Shown here piece by piece: positions 49,501-60,796 of a stretch of DNA of 64,000 nucleotides. Under the pieces are notes generated by a model. That model searched no databases and was not told the origin of the DNA. It was given only the letters and a program-made list of their open reading frames with translations. Source of the DNA: Pardosa pseudoannulata (taxonomy: Eukaryota > Arthropoda > Arachnida > Araneae > Lycosidae). The first letter of the stretch is position 1. Each line of letters opens with the position of its first letter. The position numbers were made by a program, and so were the translations under genes. Location: contig CM063502.1 in the NCBI GenBank assembly GCA_032207245.1, forward strand, positions 117,428,929-117,492,928, in the 5' to 3' direction.

Positions 49501-52292
49501 TGTCTACACTCTTACGTATTTTCAGTTATTGAATAGAACTTAACTATGAGCATCTCCAAGTCAGTATGATTCAAGCCTGCTAATAAACAGGAATGTATGT
49601 TAATAACACATGGGCGTGATAAATTTTCTAGTGTTTGAAAAGCGGGTGGTCAATGTACTGGCCTTGAAACATTCAAAATAAAAGCGGTCAGGCTTTAAAT
49701 TTCTATCGGAGGGTGTTACAATTCTAGAAGAGATCCGTGTCAAGAGTGTATAATCATATTGGTTTCCCTTTGTTTCCTTTAGATTCTCGCTCTCTAAGGA
49801 TACACTTATTCATGCCTTACCAAGAATAGACACAAGCAAGACAGCCATTAAAGAAATTTGCCCTACGTTTCTAAAACCTGTAAAGTGTGAGTTGACTCGA
49901 TACCGGACATTAACTGGTATGTGCAATAACCTGGAGCATCCCTCCTGGGGCAGCGCACGATCTGCGATGGTACGATATTTACCTCCGGAATATGCTGACG
50001 GTATGTTTGCTATTAGTGAAAAAATATTTTTAGATTTACTCATGTGCATTATTATTACTTCTAGGTATATTGCTTTGTCGTGTAGTCCTCCTTTATATTT
50101 GAGTATCAACCTGTGATCAAATGTATAGTGGTGATTTATTTTTAATTGCTTTGTGTTAAGTATTTTTGTACTAAATTTAACCCCAGGTTCTGAGAAACTA
50201 CAGACATAAATATAAAAATAAACTAACAGCAAAATTGACAGCAACCGAGACAAGCTTAATATTAAAAAATAAATTTATTAACATATATATACATCTATAT
50301 ACAAATAATGCTAATGCTAATTTAATGATGCTAATTTTCATAAGTAAGCTTTTTCAAACTCTTCTAATTTCGTTCTGACAAATTTTATATATTTAAGAAA
50401 TTTTGTAAATAGATAGAGGACCTAATCTCGATTTCAAAAATGTATGCAAAATGGGGGTACCTTTGTGGGTCTAAAATGTTGGGCCCAGAACACTTCTGGT
50501 TGAAGGGTATCTATGGCTGATCAGGAGAGGGAATCTATATCATCTGTTGATCTCGTCAGGGGCTTCCTCCTGAGTCTCTGGGGTGCAGCCGTACTATTTG
50601 GGGCAGGAACACTTCCTGTCGGACTTGGCTGAACTCCCCTAGTCTGGACTATCGAGCACCTTCTCCTCTGGACTCACGAATCTCTTCCGTCGGACCCGAC
50701 TGGACTCCCGACTTTTGAACACCTTCTTTTGGGGACTCCCGAACCTCTCCTCTGGGACCTCCTCATCAATCACCTTTTTTAGATTTTTAATATGTTATTA
50801 TTTCACACTTATCCCCTCCTTCTTCTTGTCTTCCAATTGGGATAGTTGTAAGGATTTCATTGGTCTGACCAAACCCCGCCCTGAGACCGCCAACGTGAAA
50901 AACCTTATCCCTTCTAATTGGGCACTGTCCCTTAGGGACTCATAAATACTCCACAAAGGTACATTCTTATTTAATGTCAAGTACGGAGACGGGATTCTAA
51001 TCTGGGACTGGGATCAGAACCCCTCCCGAGACCACCGTACAAGACAAACATATCCGCTGAATAGAAGTTTATCATTCTCTATCTCTTTACAACGATGTGA
51101 TGAGGTCAGATTTAGATCTCGAACATTTTACTTCATGTATGAATGAATCATTTATATAACAGATCTAAATCGCCTCATCACATGCTTCACCTCAAATCCA
51201 TCCTTCAGAGAGTAAAATCGAAATGTAGTTCTGGCTTACATCTCTTCCTGGAAAGTTTATATCATTAATAAATCAAAACTTCATATAGTTTAAATATAAG
51301 AATGTTAGACACCCATCGCAAACGAATTTAATTTTCTTCTTGAGCTTAGTTTTATCATGCCTTCATTCATCAAAGAAAAGAATTTTCCATATGGCTATTC
51401 CGTAAATAAAATTAAAATGTTACATTACAACAAAAATTATATGAAAAAAGATTGAAAATATCCCGATAAATGAAATCTTTATTTCATAATTGTAAACCTT
51501 GTTGATAAGCTATCCATTATTATGATAATGGAAAAGTTTTTAATCCCAAATAGTGCTTCAGCATAATATGTATACATTCATTTAAATTCATGCATGAATT
51601 TGTAAATATAAAATATCCTAACTCACACAGTACAACATTTATAGGTAATCTATTTGTAAACGGTCAGCATTTATTATTTCATGAATGATCTTTCTATTTT
51701 TAATGTTAGTGCTTACAAAGTTATATAAATTTTGGAATCTTATTCTTCAACACAAAAGAAATTATTTTTAATTAATATTAAAAACATAAAAATGATCGTT
51801 ATGTTAAGCATAAAATTTATTCATCTTCAATTTCGCATCCTTGAAAAATATAAAGTCGCTGAAAAAATACAAAAAATATTCTGAATTTTTTTATATCCAT
51901 ATAATGGAGTTTAATTCCATATCGTTTATTTGTTCACCAGTAGATTTAACGTAGTAGCTTCAACTAATATTTAATGAAATAAATGATGTTTATAATATAT
52001 CCGTTTTAAACTAGAATCTTTTCATAATGAAATTAGTCAGATTTTTTAATATAATAAGTTATAACAATAAATATAATTTCACTTAGATTGTTATACTTCT
52101 CTTTAAATTGTTAAATTTTAGGAATACAAGAACCAAGGAAATCAGTTGATGGTAGTGAACTTCCAAGCGCCAGAATTGTAAGCTTCATGATGCATCATGA
52201 TGTGAGTGAACATCATTCTCACATCAATATTTTACTAGTATTCTGGGGTCAAATGGTAGATCATGACATGACATTAGCTGCACAAACTGTGG
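46419..52292 (+). CDS. animal heme peroxidase (chorion-peroxidase-like), partial
   Basis: Four exons on the + strand (46419-46513, 47869-47977, 49783-50000, 52122-52292) join in consistent phase (1/2, 2/1, 1/2) to give 197 codons without a stop. The family (An_peroxidase; peroxidasin, chorion peroxidase, peroxinectin) oxidises substrates with H2O2 using covalently bound heme. Arthropod members are mostly secreted and act in eggshell or cuticle cross-linking and defence. The motifs seen are CITYEDINQA (N-terminal pro-region), RYRTLTGMCNNL and PSWGSA at residues 108-126, LPPEYADG, and WGQMVDHDMT at 182-191 with Asp187 and distal His188. Missing are any signal peptide or upstream exon and everything C-terminal of the distal-His motif, including the proximal His. 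The first exon has a good acceptor ('tttttcag') and opens mid-codon, so its ATG (46426) is probably internal. Introns of 1.4, 1.8 and 2.1 kb carry repeats. Which paralogue this is cannot be told from here. Confidence 0.92.
46927..47175 (-). mobile_element. SINE-like dispersed repeat in peroxidase intron
   Basis: This is a GC-rich block ('ccttggtgcaacagccctta', 'aggggccagagcctac', 'cagcccggggtttaaccc') in otherwise AT-rich intron sequence. It resembles a widespread arthropod SINE type whose tRNA-like half carries the 'cccggg..cgaaccc' motif (from memory of the family). Orientation is tentative. The region to about 47720 stays somewhat GC-richer and may be a second repeat. Confidence 0.45.
47869..47977 (+). 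CDS. peroxidase exon b
   Basis: The 109-bp exon lies between 'atatag' and AG|gtaaga. It encodes GEVPKEIYELSSVYPEYEHI then AVSAEIILETTRILAH plus two bases of Arg. This corresponds to the helical pro-region before the FSLS..L motif of the family. The acceptor tract is weak in pyrimidines, but the phase fits both neighbours. Confidence 0.88.
49002..49068. repeat. overlapping, mutually exclusive hairpins
   Basis: The arms 49002-49022 and 49047-49068 are perfectly complementary over at least 20 bp ('tccatttaagtttttactta'). An alternative hairpin pairs 'tatgcttcca' with 'tggaagcata' using the same left arm. It lies 8 bp upstream of the TTAA of the intronic MITE. Confidence 0.75.
49080..49360 (+). 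mobile_element. 281-bp piggyBac-type MITE, copy 1 (intron)
   Basis: It is flanked by TTAA (49076-49079 and 49361-49364), with inverted termini CACTAGATTGCCC. A subterminal 'cagtcaaaatgactgc' palindrome occurs near both ends. It lies in the intron between peroxidase exons b and c. The same-length copy at 56067-56347 is in the opposite orientation. Confidence 0.92.
49783..50000 (+). CDS. peroxidase exon c (start of catalytic domain)
   Basis: The 218-bp exon lies between 'tttcctttag' and G|gtatgt. It encodes RFSLSKDTLIHALPRIDTS, then KTAIKEICPTFL, KPVKCELTRYRTLTGMCNNL, EHPSWGSARSAMVRYLPPEY and AD plus one base. It has the Cys-containing CxN/WG signature that opens the An_peroxidase domain. The 147-codon minus-strand frame over this region (49810-50253) is antisense and not a gene. 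Confidence 0.95.
50440..51050. other. GC-rich intronic block with a 70-bp duplication
   Basis: About 600 bp of the third intron is GC-rich. Inside it, the segment starting 'gtcggacttggctgaactcc' at 50619 is repeated in degenerate form at 50689 ('gtcggacccgactggactcc'), period 70 bp. Frames of 60-76 codons occur on both strands, none recognisable. It is probably a decayed LTR or other transposon, but no termini were found. Confidence 0.4.
51096..51183. repeat. stem-loop, ~22-24-bp arms, 41-nt loop
   Basis: The left arm 51096-51119 ('tgtgatgaggtcagatttag'...) pairs with the right arm 51161-51183, with one 2-nt bulge. It sits at the edge of the GC-rich intronic block and may be a remnant of its terminal repeats. 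Confidence 0.7.
52122..52292 (+). CDS. peroxidase exon d (distal-histidine motif)
   Basis: The 171-bp exon lies between 'aattttag' and G|gtaagt. It encodes GIQEPRKSVDGSELPSARIV, SFMMHHDVSEHHSHINILLV and FWGQMVDHDMTLAAQTV plus one base. WGQxVDHDxT carries the distal His and the Asp that esterifies heme in family members. It ends in phase 1, so the next exon must start with two bases of a Gly or similar codon. I could not find that exon in the remaining 11.7 kb. Confidence 0.95.
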
Positions 52293-53179
52293 GTAAGTAG
52301 TAGAAATCTTTATTGAATTATTTTAAAGATACGGAATCCATCTTCTTCAAATCTTATAGAATCATTAGTATATGAGATTACTTATAATAATAATCTATAT
52401 GTACAAAATGTATTTTTTAAATCGCATTTATTTAACAAAAATACGGTAAAAAATGCTCTAAAAAGTAAAAGTTTTTTTGCGTTTTTGATTATGCCACTTA
52501 CAAATAGATGGCGATACTAGTTTAAAATCGTTGCAATTGGGATTCCGAGTACACAGAACAACTTTTTTGCATTCACCAAATTGATTTTATTTTTTTTCCA
52601 GTGTAATTTTTTTTTATTTTATGATTGAATGTATTGTGAACGAAATTGAACCTATGGGTAAAATTTCAGATCTCAGAGCTAGTCAGGAAGGTAGTATATA
52701 CATTTATAGGCAATTTATTTGTAATCAGTCAGCATTTATGTATTATGCTGGTATTTCAAATTACCAGCTGACACACAACTCAAATGAAGTAAAAGCGATT
52801 AAAAAAGATAAGTCAAAGTACGTATTATTACGAACATGGTTTACCAAATGTTTTATGAAAAGAGAATATTAGATGTTATTACTTGAAATGATAGAAAGCT
52901 ATCTAAAACTTTTACAGAAATTAAACTTTCTTGCATTTAAAATACATTTGACATGAAGAGAAAAAATACATTTTTAACCACGAAAATTAATTTTTTGTAA
53001 TGATATAACAACTAAAATTAGAATTATCTTGAATCATTTATCTTCTTAGTCAGTCATTATCCATAATCCTACTCATATAAAAAGAAAGATAATCTGAAAC
53101 ATGCTAAAAAAAAAAACCCAACCATGTATTCCGAGCAAATATTTGCACGTCTGATGTTATCAGTAGTCACAGACTTATG
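52293..53179. other. no gene seen (probable peroxidase intron)
   Basis: AT-rich. The 83-codon + frame at 52621-52872 begins in a poly-T tract without a recognisable motif or acceptor/donor pair fitting phase 1. Confidence 0.4.
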
Positions 53180-54106
53180 GTTTGATGCTTGTTAAAGCTC
53201 TTCTGTGAGATAGCCACTATGATCACTGAAGTAAAAAGGAATTCTAATGCTGTATTTTCTAAAATTCTTACCGGCAATACAAACCTTCAGCTCTCTTTGG
53301 AAAGAAATATAATCTTTCACGAAATGCGATAGGAAATTCATCACGAAGTCATTACATAGGTTGTCTACCGCTTCTGTGCATGATCTTGTTCTACCTGAAG
53401 ATCACTTAATTTAGAAGCCAATTTTAAAAAATCATTTTAGAGCAAGTGCTTTTAAAGATCTGGAAATAGGAGATGATTGAGACCGTTACATAAATAACAG
53501 TCAAGGTTGAATTTCCCCTATTACCTTCAGGTGGACCAATTTGTTTTTCTATCTTATTTCACTTCATTGTAGGTGTTATACTAAATCAACAGTTTATATC
53601 AGAGAGCTTTGTATGTCAATGACAAAAATAAACTGTAATGCAGCTAAAGCTCCTAGCTGAATAATAAAGTTTAAAACACGGGAAGCAATAACTTTCACTG
53701 TATAACGCAATACTGAAATATATATCACGATATCTGCTATTAAGGTAAAAAAAAAAAGTTTGGTTTTTTGAAATATCATATATCTGAACCTTATATCAAC
53801 GAAAGAGCTTAACCACGTAACATACACATAAAACAGTTTTACATTGTTTACATAGAAAGAGCAAATGGCTTGAGTGACTTAATGATACGATCCTTGAACG
53901 AAATCTAACCTCTATAATCTCGTACTGTTTCTACATAACTTTCTTCAATGGATTCTCTTTCTAAATCCATTAAATATGTGAATGGGAGTCAAATACGTGG
54001 TTAACTCTCCCAACAAATGACTTTTCAGTCTCTGCCGAATTTTACAAACAATGGGATAAAATTGGCATGACATTCCTTCTTTGAAAAGAGTATCTTCAAG
54101 GGCAGA
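53180..54106 (-). pseudogene. decayed coding-like remnant, unidentified
   Basis: The minus strand holds four coding-like pieces in order but in changing frames. The first (54106-53948) is 53 open codons with GMSCQFYPIVCKIRQRLKSH. The second is a piece reading DLERESIEESYVETVRDYRG. The third is a 77-codon hydrophobic frame (53827-53594). The fourth (about 53385-53190) contains DNLCNDFVMNFLSHFVKDYI and KNFRKYSIRIPFYFSDHSGY then a stop. Hydrophobic and basic segments alternate as in a multi-pass membrane protein. A chemoreceptor-type pseudogene is one possibility, but I recognise no diagnostic motif. Confidence 0.25.
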
Positions 54107-54639
54107 CTATCTTGTCCAAAGGAATGTTTGCTCTATAGTTTATTAGACGTGTGTAATAATTAACATACTCTTGAATGAGGGCTAAGAGACAAGAATGAAG
54201 GCATAACAATTTGTCTGAAAGTTAAACAATCAGTAATTTAAAATGTTTTGGGGTCACAGGTGGAGAAATATTTGTTGATTACATCATTAACCAAATATTT
54301 TCCATCATTTTAATTATATAAATATAAGATTTTTATGAATTAATGAAACAATAATTTTATGAATATGTGTATGTATATAAGTGTGTATGCATGAAATTTA
54401 TGTAGAAAACTGTTGAACTGAAAATGCTGACTATTTCTTTAAAAGAAATAAAAGATTCAAATTCAACAATTATTTACAAACTAACTGTGCAATAATTTTC
54501 TGTTCTAAAATACTATTGAAAAGTGGATTATAAAAACTCCTCCCCCCTAAAAAAAAGAGCTAACCTATATTCTATTATTTTAATCTATTTATTACTCAAA
54601 ATATAAAGATAGTTTTGTAAAGAAGATTTATTAACCTAT

Positions 54640-55500
54640 TCACTTACAATATATCGCAGCTGATGCTGTTTTTTTTTTCTTTCCCATACCCAATTTACTT
54701 GATACTAAATGCAAAAGAAAGGCGAGTTATAGTGTATATAATATCAGTATTCATACGATAAATTGTAACTTGCCTTTCCAATAAGCTGCATATCACATAA
54801 GCACGGGAATGGAAACGAGTCGTTTCATTTTAAATATGATACGGTAGATACAAAATGAGTAATTATTTTATTTTTAGGTATATATTCTTTATCTAGTTTA
54901 CTACAGTATGATACACTGGAAACAAAATGAATAAGGATTTATTTTTAGGTATATATTCTTTATCTAGTTTAGTGCAGTATGTACGCTGGAAACAAAATGA
55001 ATAAGGATTTTATTTTTAGGTATATATGCTTTATCTAGTTTAGTGCAATGTGATACGCTGGAAACATAATGAATATAGATTTATTTTCAGGTATATATTC
55101 TTTATCTAGTTTAGTGCAGTGTGATACGCTGGAAACAAAATGAATAAGGATTTTATTTCTAGTTTTAGTGTAATACTAAACAAAATAACATCAAAAACTT
55201 TAATAACGGACTGTTTGCTTAGAATATATCGCAGCTGCTACCGTACCGTTTTTTCTATTCTGCCCAGTCTAACTGATTTGAAATGCTCAAGAAAGTCGTG
55301 TTATGGTATGTAATATCAGTATTGATACGCTGAACTGTAACTTGCATTTCCCTTAAGCTGCATATCACGTATGCACAGAAATGGATACGAAGTCGTATGA
55401 ACTATAATACGCTAAAAACAAAGAGCTGATGACTTAATTTTTAAAAATATATTATTTATACAGTTTCAGTATAGCACTAAATAAAATTCCATCAAAAGAG
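54640..55500. repeat. higher-order tandem duplication with 71-bp subarray
   Basis: A ~570-bp unit is duplicated. 'atatatcgcagctg' and 'taatatcagtattcatacg' in 54645-54840 recur at 55223-55440 with 'ctgcatatcac'. In the first copy a 71-bp subunit ('ggtatatattctttatctag', 'gtgatacgctggaaacaaaa', 'tgaataaggatttta') is present four times, starting at 54877, 54948, 55019 and 55090. The second large copy has only one diverged subunit, so the 71-bp expansion came after the large duplication. Confidence 0.88.
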
Positions 55501-56062
55501 TCAATTACTAATGACATGTCTTATACTAAGGAATTTTAAAATTTTAATTTTCATTATATATGCTAAATAATTTTAACTATACATGCGCGAAGGATATAAT
55601 CTTTATAATTTTATAATTCAATAGCCTAATATGTACGGCAACTTATATAAAAATTTCCCTTGAATATGTTTAAACATAGTAATCATTTTTTAGTAACGTC
55701 ATTAAAATCTCCAAATATCAAGGAATCTTCCTGGAGTTCCATTTCTGTTAATGGATCAAATACCTAAATTAAAGCATAAATTATAATTTTTAAAAGTAAA
55801 ATATTTTTCTGTTTAAAACTGTATCAATATTTTAGTAATTATTATATTGGAAATGCTCACTAACAATTAAAGGGTGTGATATACAGGAAGATACATTAAT
55901 ATTTGGATATTGTCGTAAGGTTACTAAAAAAATGGCTAAAATAAATCTCTATATCTTTGGAAACTTTAAAGATATTCAATCGAATATTTTATATAATTTT
56001 CTCCATATATTAGTTTGTTGAACTGTGCAATCATAAAAATTAGATCACTAGCGCATGCGCAG
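55501..56062. other. no gene seen
   Basis: AT-rich sequence with no recognised feature. Confidence 0.5.
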
Positions 56063-56066
56063 TTAA

Positions 56067-56347
56067 CACTAGATTGCCCAAGGCAGTCATTTTGACTTTT
56101 TTTTAATTTCAATTAGAAAAATAATTATGAAATATAATGACACAATTTCTTCGAATTTGGTGACTTTTTCTATAACACATAAATGGGTTTATGAATAATT
56201 GTAGTTACTTCCGCCCTCATTTATTATATAATATTAAAAATTAATTTTAAACAAATTTCTTTACATATTTGTTATTTTTTCACAATGCAGTCATTTTGAC
56301 TGTTTTTGGGCAATATAGGTATACAAGAAATCTCGGGCAATCTAGTG
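56067..56347 (-). mobile_element. 281-bp piggyBac-type MITE, copy 2
   Basis: It is flanked by TTAA (56063-56066 and 56348-56351), has the same length and termini as copy 1 and very high similarity throughout, but is inverted relative to it. If the peroxidase transcript continues past exon d, this copy lies in the following intron. Confidence 0.92.
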
Positions 56348-56351
56348 TTAA

Positions 56352-57189
56352 GAATTATTCAATAAAAAGGTTTATATTTCATCAAATATTTAATAACTTC
56401 ATATTCTGATAGAAGGATGTTTACTATCTTGTAGATTGTCCAGTTTTCTGCCAATAGTATTGCATAGGGATGCAACTCTCCATCTTACGACCAAAAAATC
56501 TTACAACTTACGAAAAAAAATTTTTGTAAGAAACGTTTATATTTTTATCGATATACGTTCTATTCGTATATAAAAAAGCACGGATAGTTAAAAGAAGCCT
56601 CATTATCAGATACTACAATTGCAACGTATTTCAAACATTACTTTTTACAGGGTGATCCCAAACAAAGATTTAGCTCTATGGTATTCATAATTTTCAAATA
56701 CATAATTTCATGCACAATAAAAATATTTCTTTGTCATTTTTGGCAAATGATCACAGAAATATAATCCATGAATCAAATAACATCAATGCGAGAGTTGATC
56801 TGAAAATTACATTAATATGTAGTTATTATTCAATACCAGCACCTTGATTTTTTCTTCAGTTTGTTACTGGTTCCCACGAATTGAATTAGAAACAAAAGCT
56901 TTGATGAAATATAAGACATCATTTTTATATATTTCTGAAATTTCAATGTTGATTCATCTCGTATTTTTTAAGCATTTTACAAAATGTCTAAAATCGAGTG
57001 TATCCTATCATTTCTCAAATATTTTATCATTTTTGTCAGTATCCCGTATATAATCTAAAATGAAAAAATTTTCCTTAAATTTTTCAGATTGTAAAAATAT
57101 AAAATTAATTCTGAAATTTTAGATTATCTCTTGGGAAATTAATACTCAACTAATATTAATTATAATTACTGAATTTAAATGTATGTATC
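56352..57189. other. no gene seen
   Basis: AT-rich. A frame at 56844-57053 (+) has no recognised motif. A short palindrome ('cttacgaaaaa'/'tttttgtaag') is at 56507-56530. Confidence 0.45.
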
Positions 57190-57249
<60 letters not shown>

Positions 57250-57262
57250 GTGTGTGTGTGTG
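57190..57262. repeat. (TA)n then (TG)n microsatellite
   Basis: A TA run followed by a short TG run directly abutting the LTR-like block. Confidence 0.95.
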
Positions 57263-57612
57263 TGTGGGAATTTAGTGCAGCGCATCCTCGCAAGGTCGCG
57301 CCCTCATCCCTGAGTGGGGTAAGTAAGGAACGACAGAGGGACATTCGAGTCGGAATCATGGAGGAGTGACCAGGTCGAGTGAAGGACCCGTGGCACTCGA
57401 GCTCCCTCAATTTATTGAACACCGAGTAGGGTGTCTTACCTATGTTAAGCTTCGAGTAGGAAGTCTTGTCTATACCACGTCTTCACCGTGATCTATCTAT
57501 TTGTCTTTGTGCTTAAATGTTTTCTGTGTTGTTACGTCATTAAACGTTTGTTATTGTTAATTTAGTCTGTTATCGAATTTGTCTAACGACACCCCTAGAC
57601 ACCGAACCCTAC

Positions 57613-57613
<1 letters not shown>
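57263..57613 (+). mobile_element. possible solo LTR (351 bp)
   Basis: A sharply bounded GC-richer block is embedded in TA microsatellite. It begins TGTGGGAATTTAGTGCAGCG and ends GACACCGAACCCTACA, giving TG...CA termini. An ATTAAA polyadenylation-like signal lies in the right third ('gtcattaaacgtttg'). Target duplications cannot be judged in (TA)n. The 88-codon minus frame through it is not recognisable as a protein. Confidence 0.45.
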
Positions 57614-58220
<607 letters not shown>

Positions 58221-58224
<4 letters not shown>

Positions 58225-58549
58225 ACGTTTAAAACTGGGGGTTAAGAATTAAGTGAGTTATAATTAAAAATATTCAGAACTTATTTACGATAACGTAATA
58301 ATAGAAAAACACACCCTCGAGCGGAACTATACAGAGTAAAAAGCTGACGCGGAAGTAAACATAAGAAATTTGTTTAGGTAGCAACACCGAAATAGACAGT
58401 TCTGAGTGGGAACCCGGGCTGATAACATCCTTCACGCTTGTCGTGGCAAATTATGAGAACAAACGATATCTAAAATGCATAGCCATAAATAAAAAAGTTT
58501 TTATATATTAAATTAAATGTGTCTTCCATGCCTTAACTACTCGTCCATG

Positions 58550-58552
<3 letters not shown>
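58221..58552. mobile_element. second LTR-like block (332 bp) within (TA)n
   Basis: It is bounded on both sides by TA repeats, begins TGTCACGTTTAAAACTGGGG and ends CGTCCATGTCA (TG...CA). The interior is GC-richer ('cgcggaagtaaac', 'gtgggaacccgggctg'). It is unrelated in sequence to the 57263 block. It could be a solo LTR or another insertion; no internal domain is present. Confidence 0.35.

Positions 58553-58615
<63 letters not shown>
58553..58615. repeat. (TA)n microsatellite
   Basis: Pure TA run. Confidence 0.97.
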
Positions 58616-58617
<2 letters not shown>

Positions 58618-59290
58618 CTTTACCTTAATTATAGACATTATTAAAAATACCGCACAATTATAATGTTTTCCTGAACAAATGTTCTTCTTTTAAGAGTTTA
58701 AAGTCATTCAAAGTTTTTGTATATTTCTAAACTAACTTTCTACTTAAAAATGCAAAACCGCAAATTAACGGATTTACAAAAAAAAAACATTTACAAACAT
58801 AGCAGTCTATTTTGCGTTACACCTATAACTATTAACATTTCACCATATTAATATTTTTAATCAGAGTAAAAAACAATTATTCTCTGCTAACTAAAACTAT
58901 TAATTATACATACTAATCGTTTAGCTAAAAAAAATCTTTTCGAGAAACCACAACCCGATTTCCCTAGAAATTATAAAAGACACCTTAATTTGACCCACCA
59001 AACAAGCTTTTCATTTCACTTCATTCCAGTTAATTATAGTCGACTCAGTGATTACTTCTGAAGATTGTGAGTTTTGCAATACGCATTTTGTAATTTGCTT
59101 CAAATATTTCTGTGTCAAAGGGTCAACAGTCCTCTAGGTATTTTCCCGTAATTTTGCAGATTTTATAAGTTTTAGATTCCGTTAAAAAAGTCCTTCATTT
59201 TCTTCTTGTAATAGAAGGTAATCAGAAATAAAACAATATTGAAATTATGAAGAACAATTAACACATAATAGGTGCATTTAAAAAAATGGA
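58616..59290. other. no gene seen
   Basis: AT-rich sequence with no recognised feature. Confidence 0.5.
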
Positions 59291-59292
59291 TA

Positions 59293-60191
<899 letters not shown>

Positions 60192-60194
60192 CTA

Positions 60195-60215
60195 GACGAC
60201 CCGATAGATGTCGTC
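60195..60215. repeat. 6-bp hairpin at the edge of (TA)n
   Basis: GACGAC and GTCGTC flank 9 nt ('ccgatagat'), immediately beside the end of the TA tract. It may be the terminal hairpin of a transposon fragment. Confidence 0.4.
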
Positions 60216-60379
60216 CTGTTTTGACACTGTAAACTTAAAAATTGTAAAATGTTTTTAAATAAATTATGAATTGGACCGTGTTAATGGAAAAGTAAGGAAA
60301 ACAATTATTTAAAAATAATTGACTCCACCACTCGTACACATAATTTGAAATTTTTCTCGAGCCGAAATTAAATACGTAT

Positions 60380-60690
60380 TTAAAAGGTATTAAAAAATTT
60401 TTTACAGAAATTATATTTATTGAATGTCATTTGGAAGTTCTTCGTTCTTTAATTTTTCAAGAAAATTTTAATATTGTCGATGATTTTTTGCTTTGGTGTG
60501 AATGTAATTTGCAATGTGTTACACTATTTTCATACATCAGAATATTTTAAATATTTTGTAACAAGGTGTTCTCGGTGAATTAAGCAGTGAATCGATATGA
60601 ATTGTGGAATTTAAGAATCATCTCTTAAAAGCCCAATAAGACCGAATGTTACCCAGCATTGCCCCAGCTCCATCACTTGTAATAATTGTT
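60380..60690 (-). pseudogene. hAT transposase pseudogene (GTF2IRD2/ZBED-type)
   Basis: On the minus strand the motifs follow each other in shifting frames: TSDGAGAMLGN (family: DGA.aMLG), IHCLIHREHLVTKYLK (family: HC.iHR..L..K), NYIHTKAKNHRQY, then NFLEKLKNEELPNDIQ. At least two stops and two frame changes break it. It is related in type, but not evidently in sequence, to the 829-bp hAT at 23.3 kb. Confidence 0.8.
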
Positions 60691-60767
60691 TTTAATATAA
60701 TAACACAAAAATGAAAAGGGAACTCGAATACAGAGCCAAAAATAATGTTTCAAAGAGCCACATGTAG

Positions 60768-60796
60768 CAGGGGTGGCAGCAGGTTGGCCATCCCTG
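60768..60796 (-). mobile_element. terminal inverted repeat of the hAT remnant
   Basis: Read on the minus strand the end is CAGGGATGGCCAACCTGC, a typical hAT terminus, followed by a subterminal 'cacatgtggctctttgaaac'. It lies 80 bp 5' of the dead transposase. A matching opposite end was not found toward the (TA)n tract, so the element is probably truncated there. Confidence 0.65.

Noticed and set aside
49810..50253. 147-codon minus-strand frame with a signal-peptide-like start
   Set aside because: It is antisense to peroxidase exon c, whose sense reading has strong family motifs and consensus splice sites.
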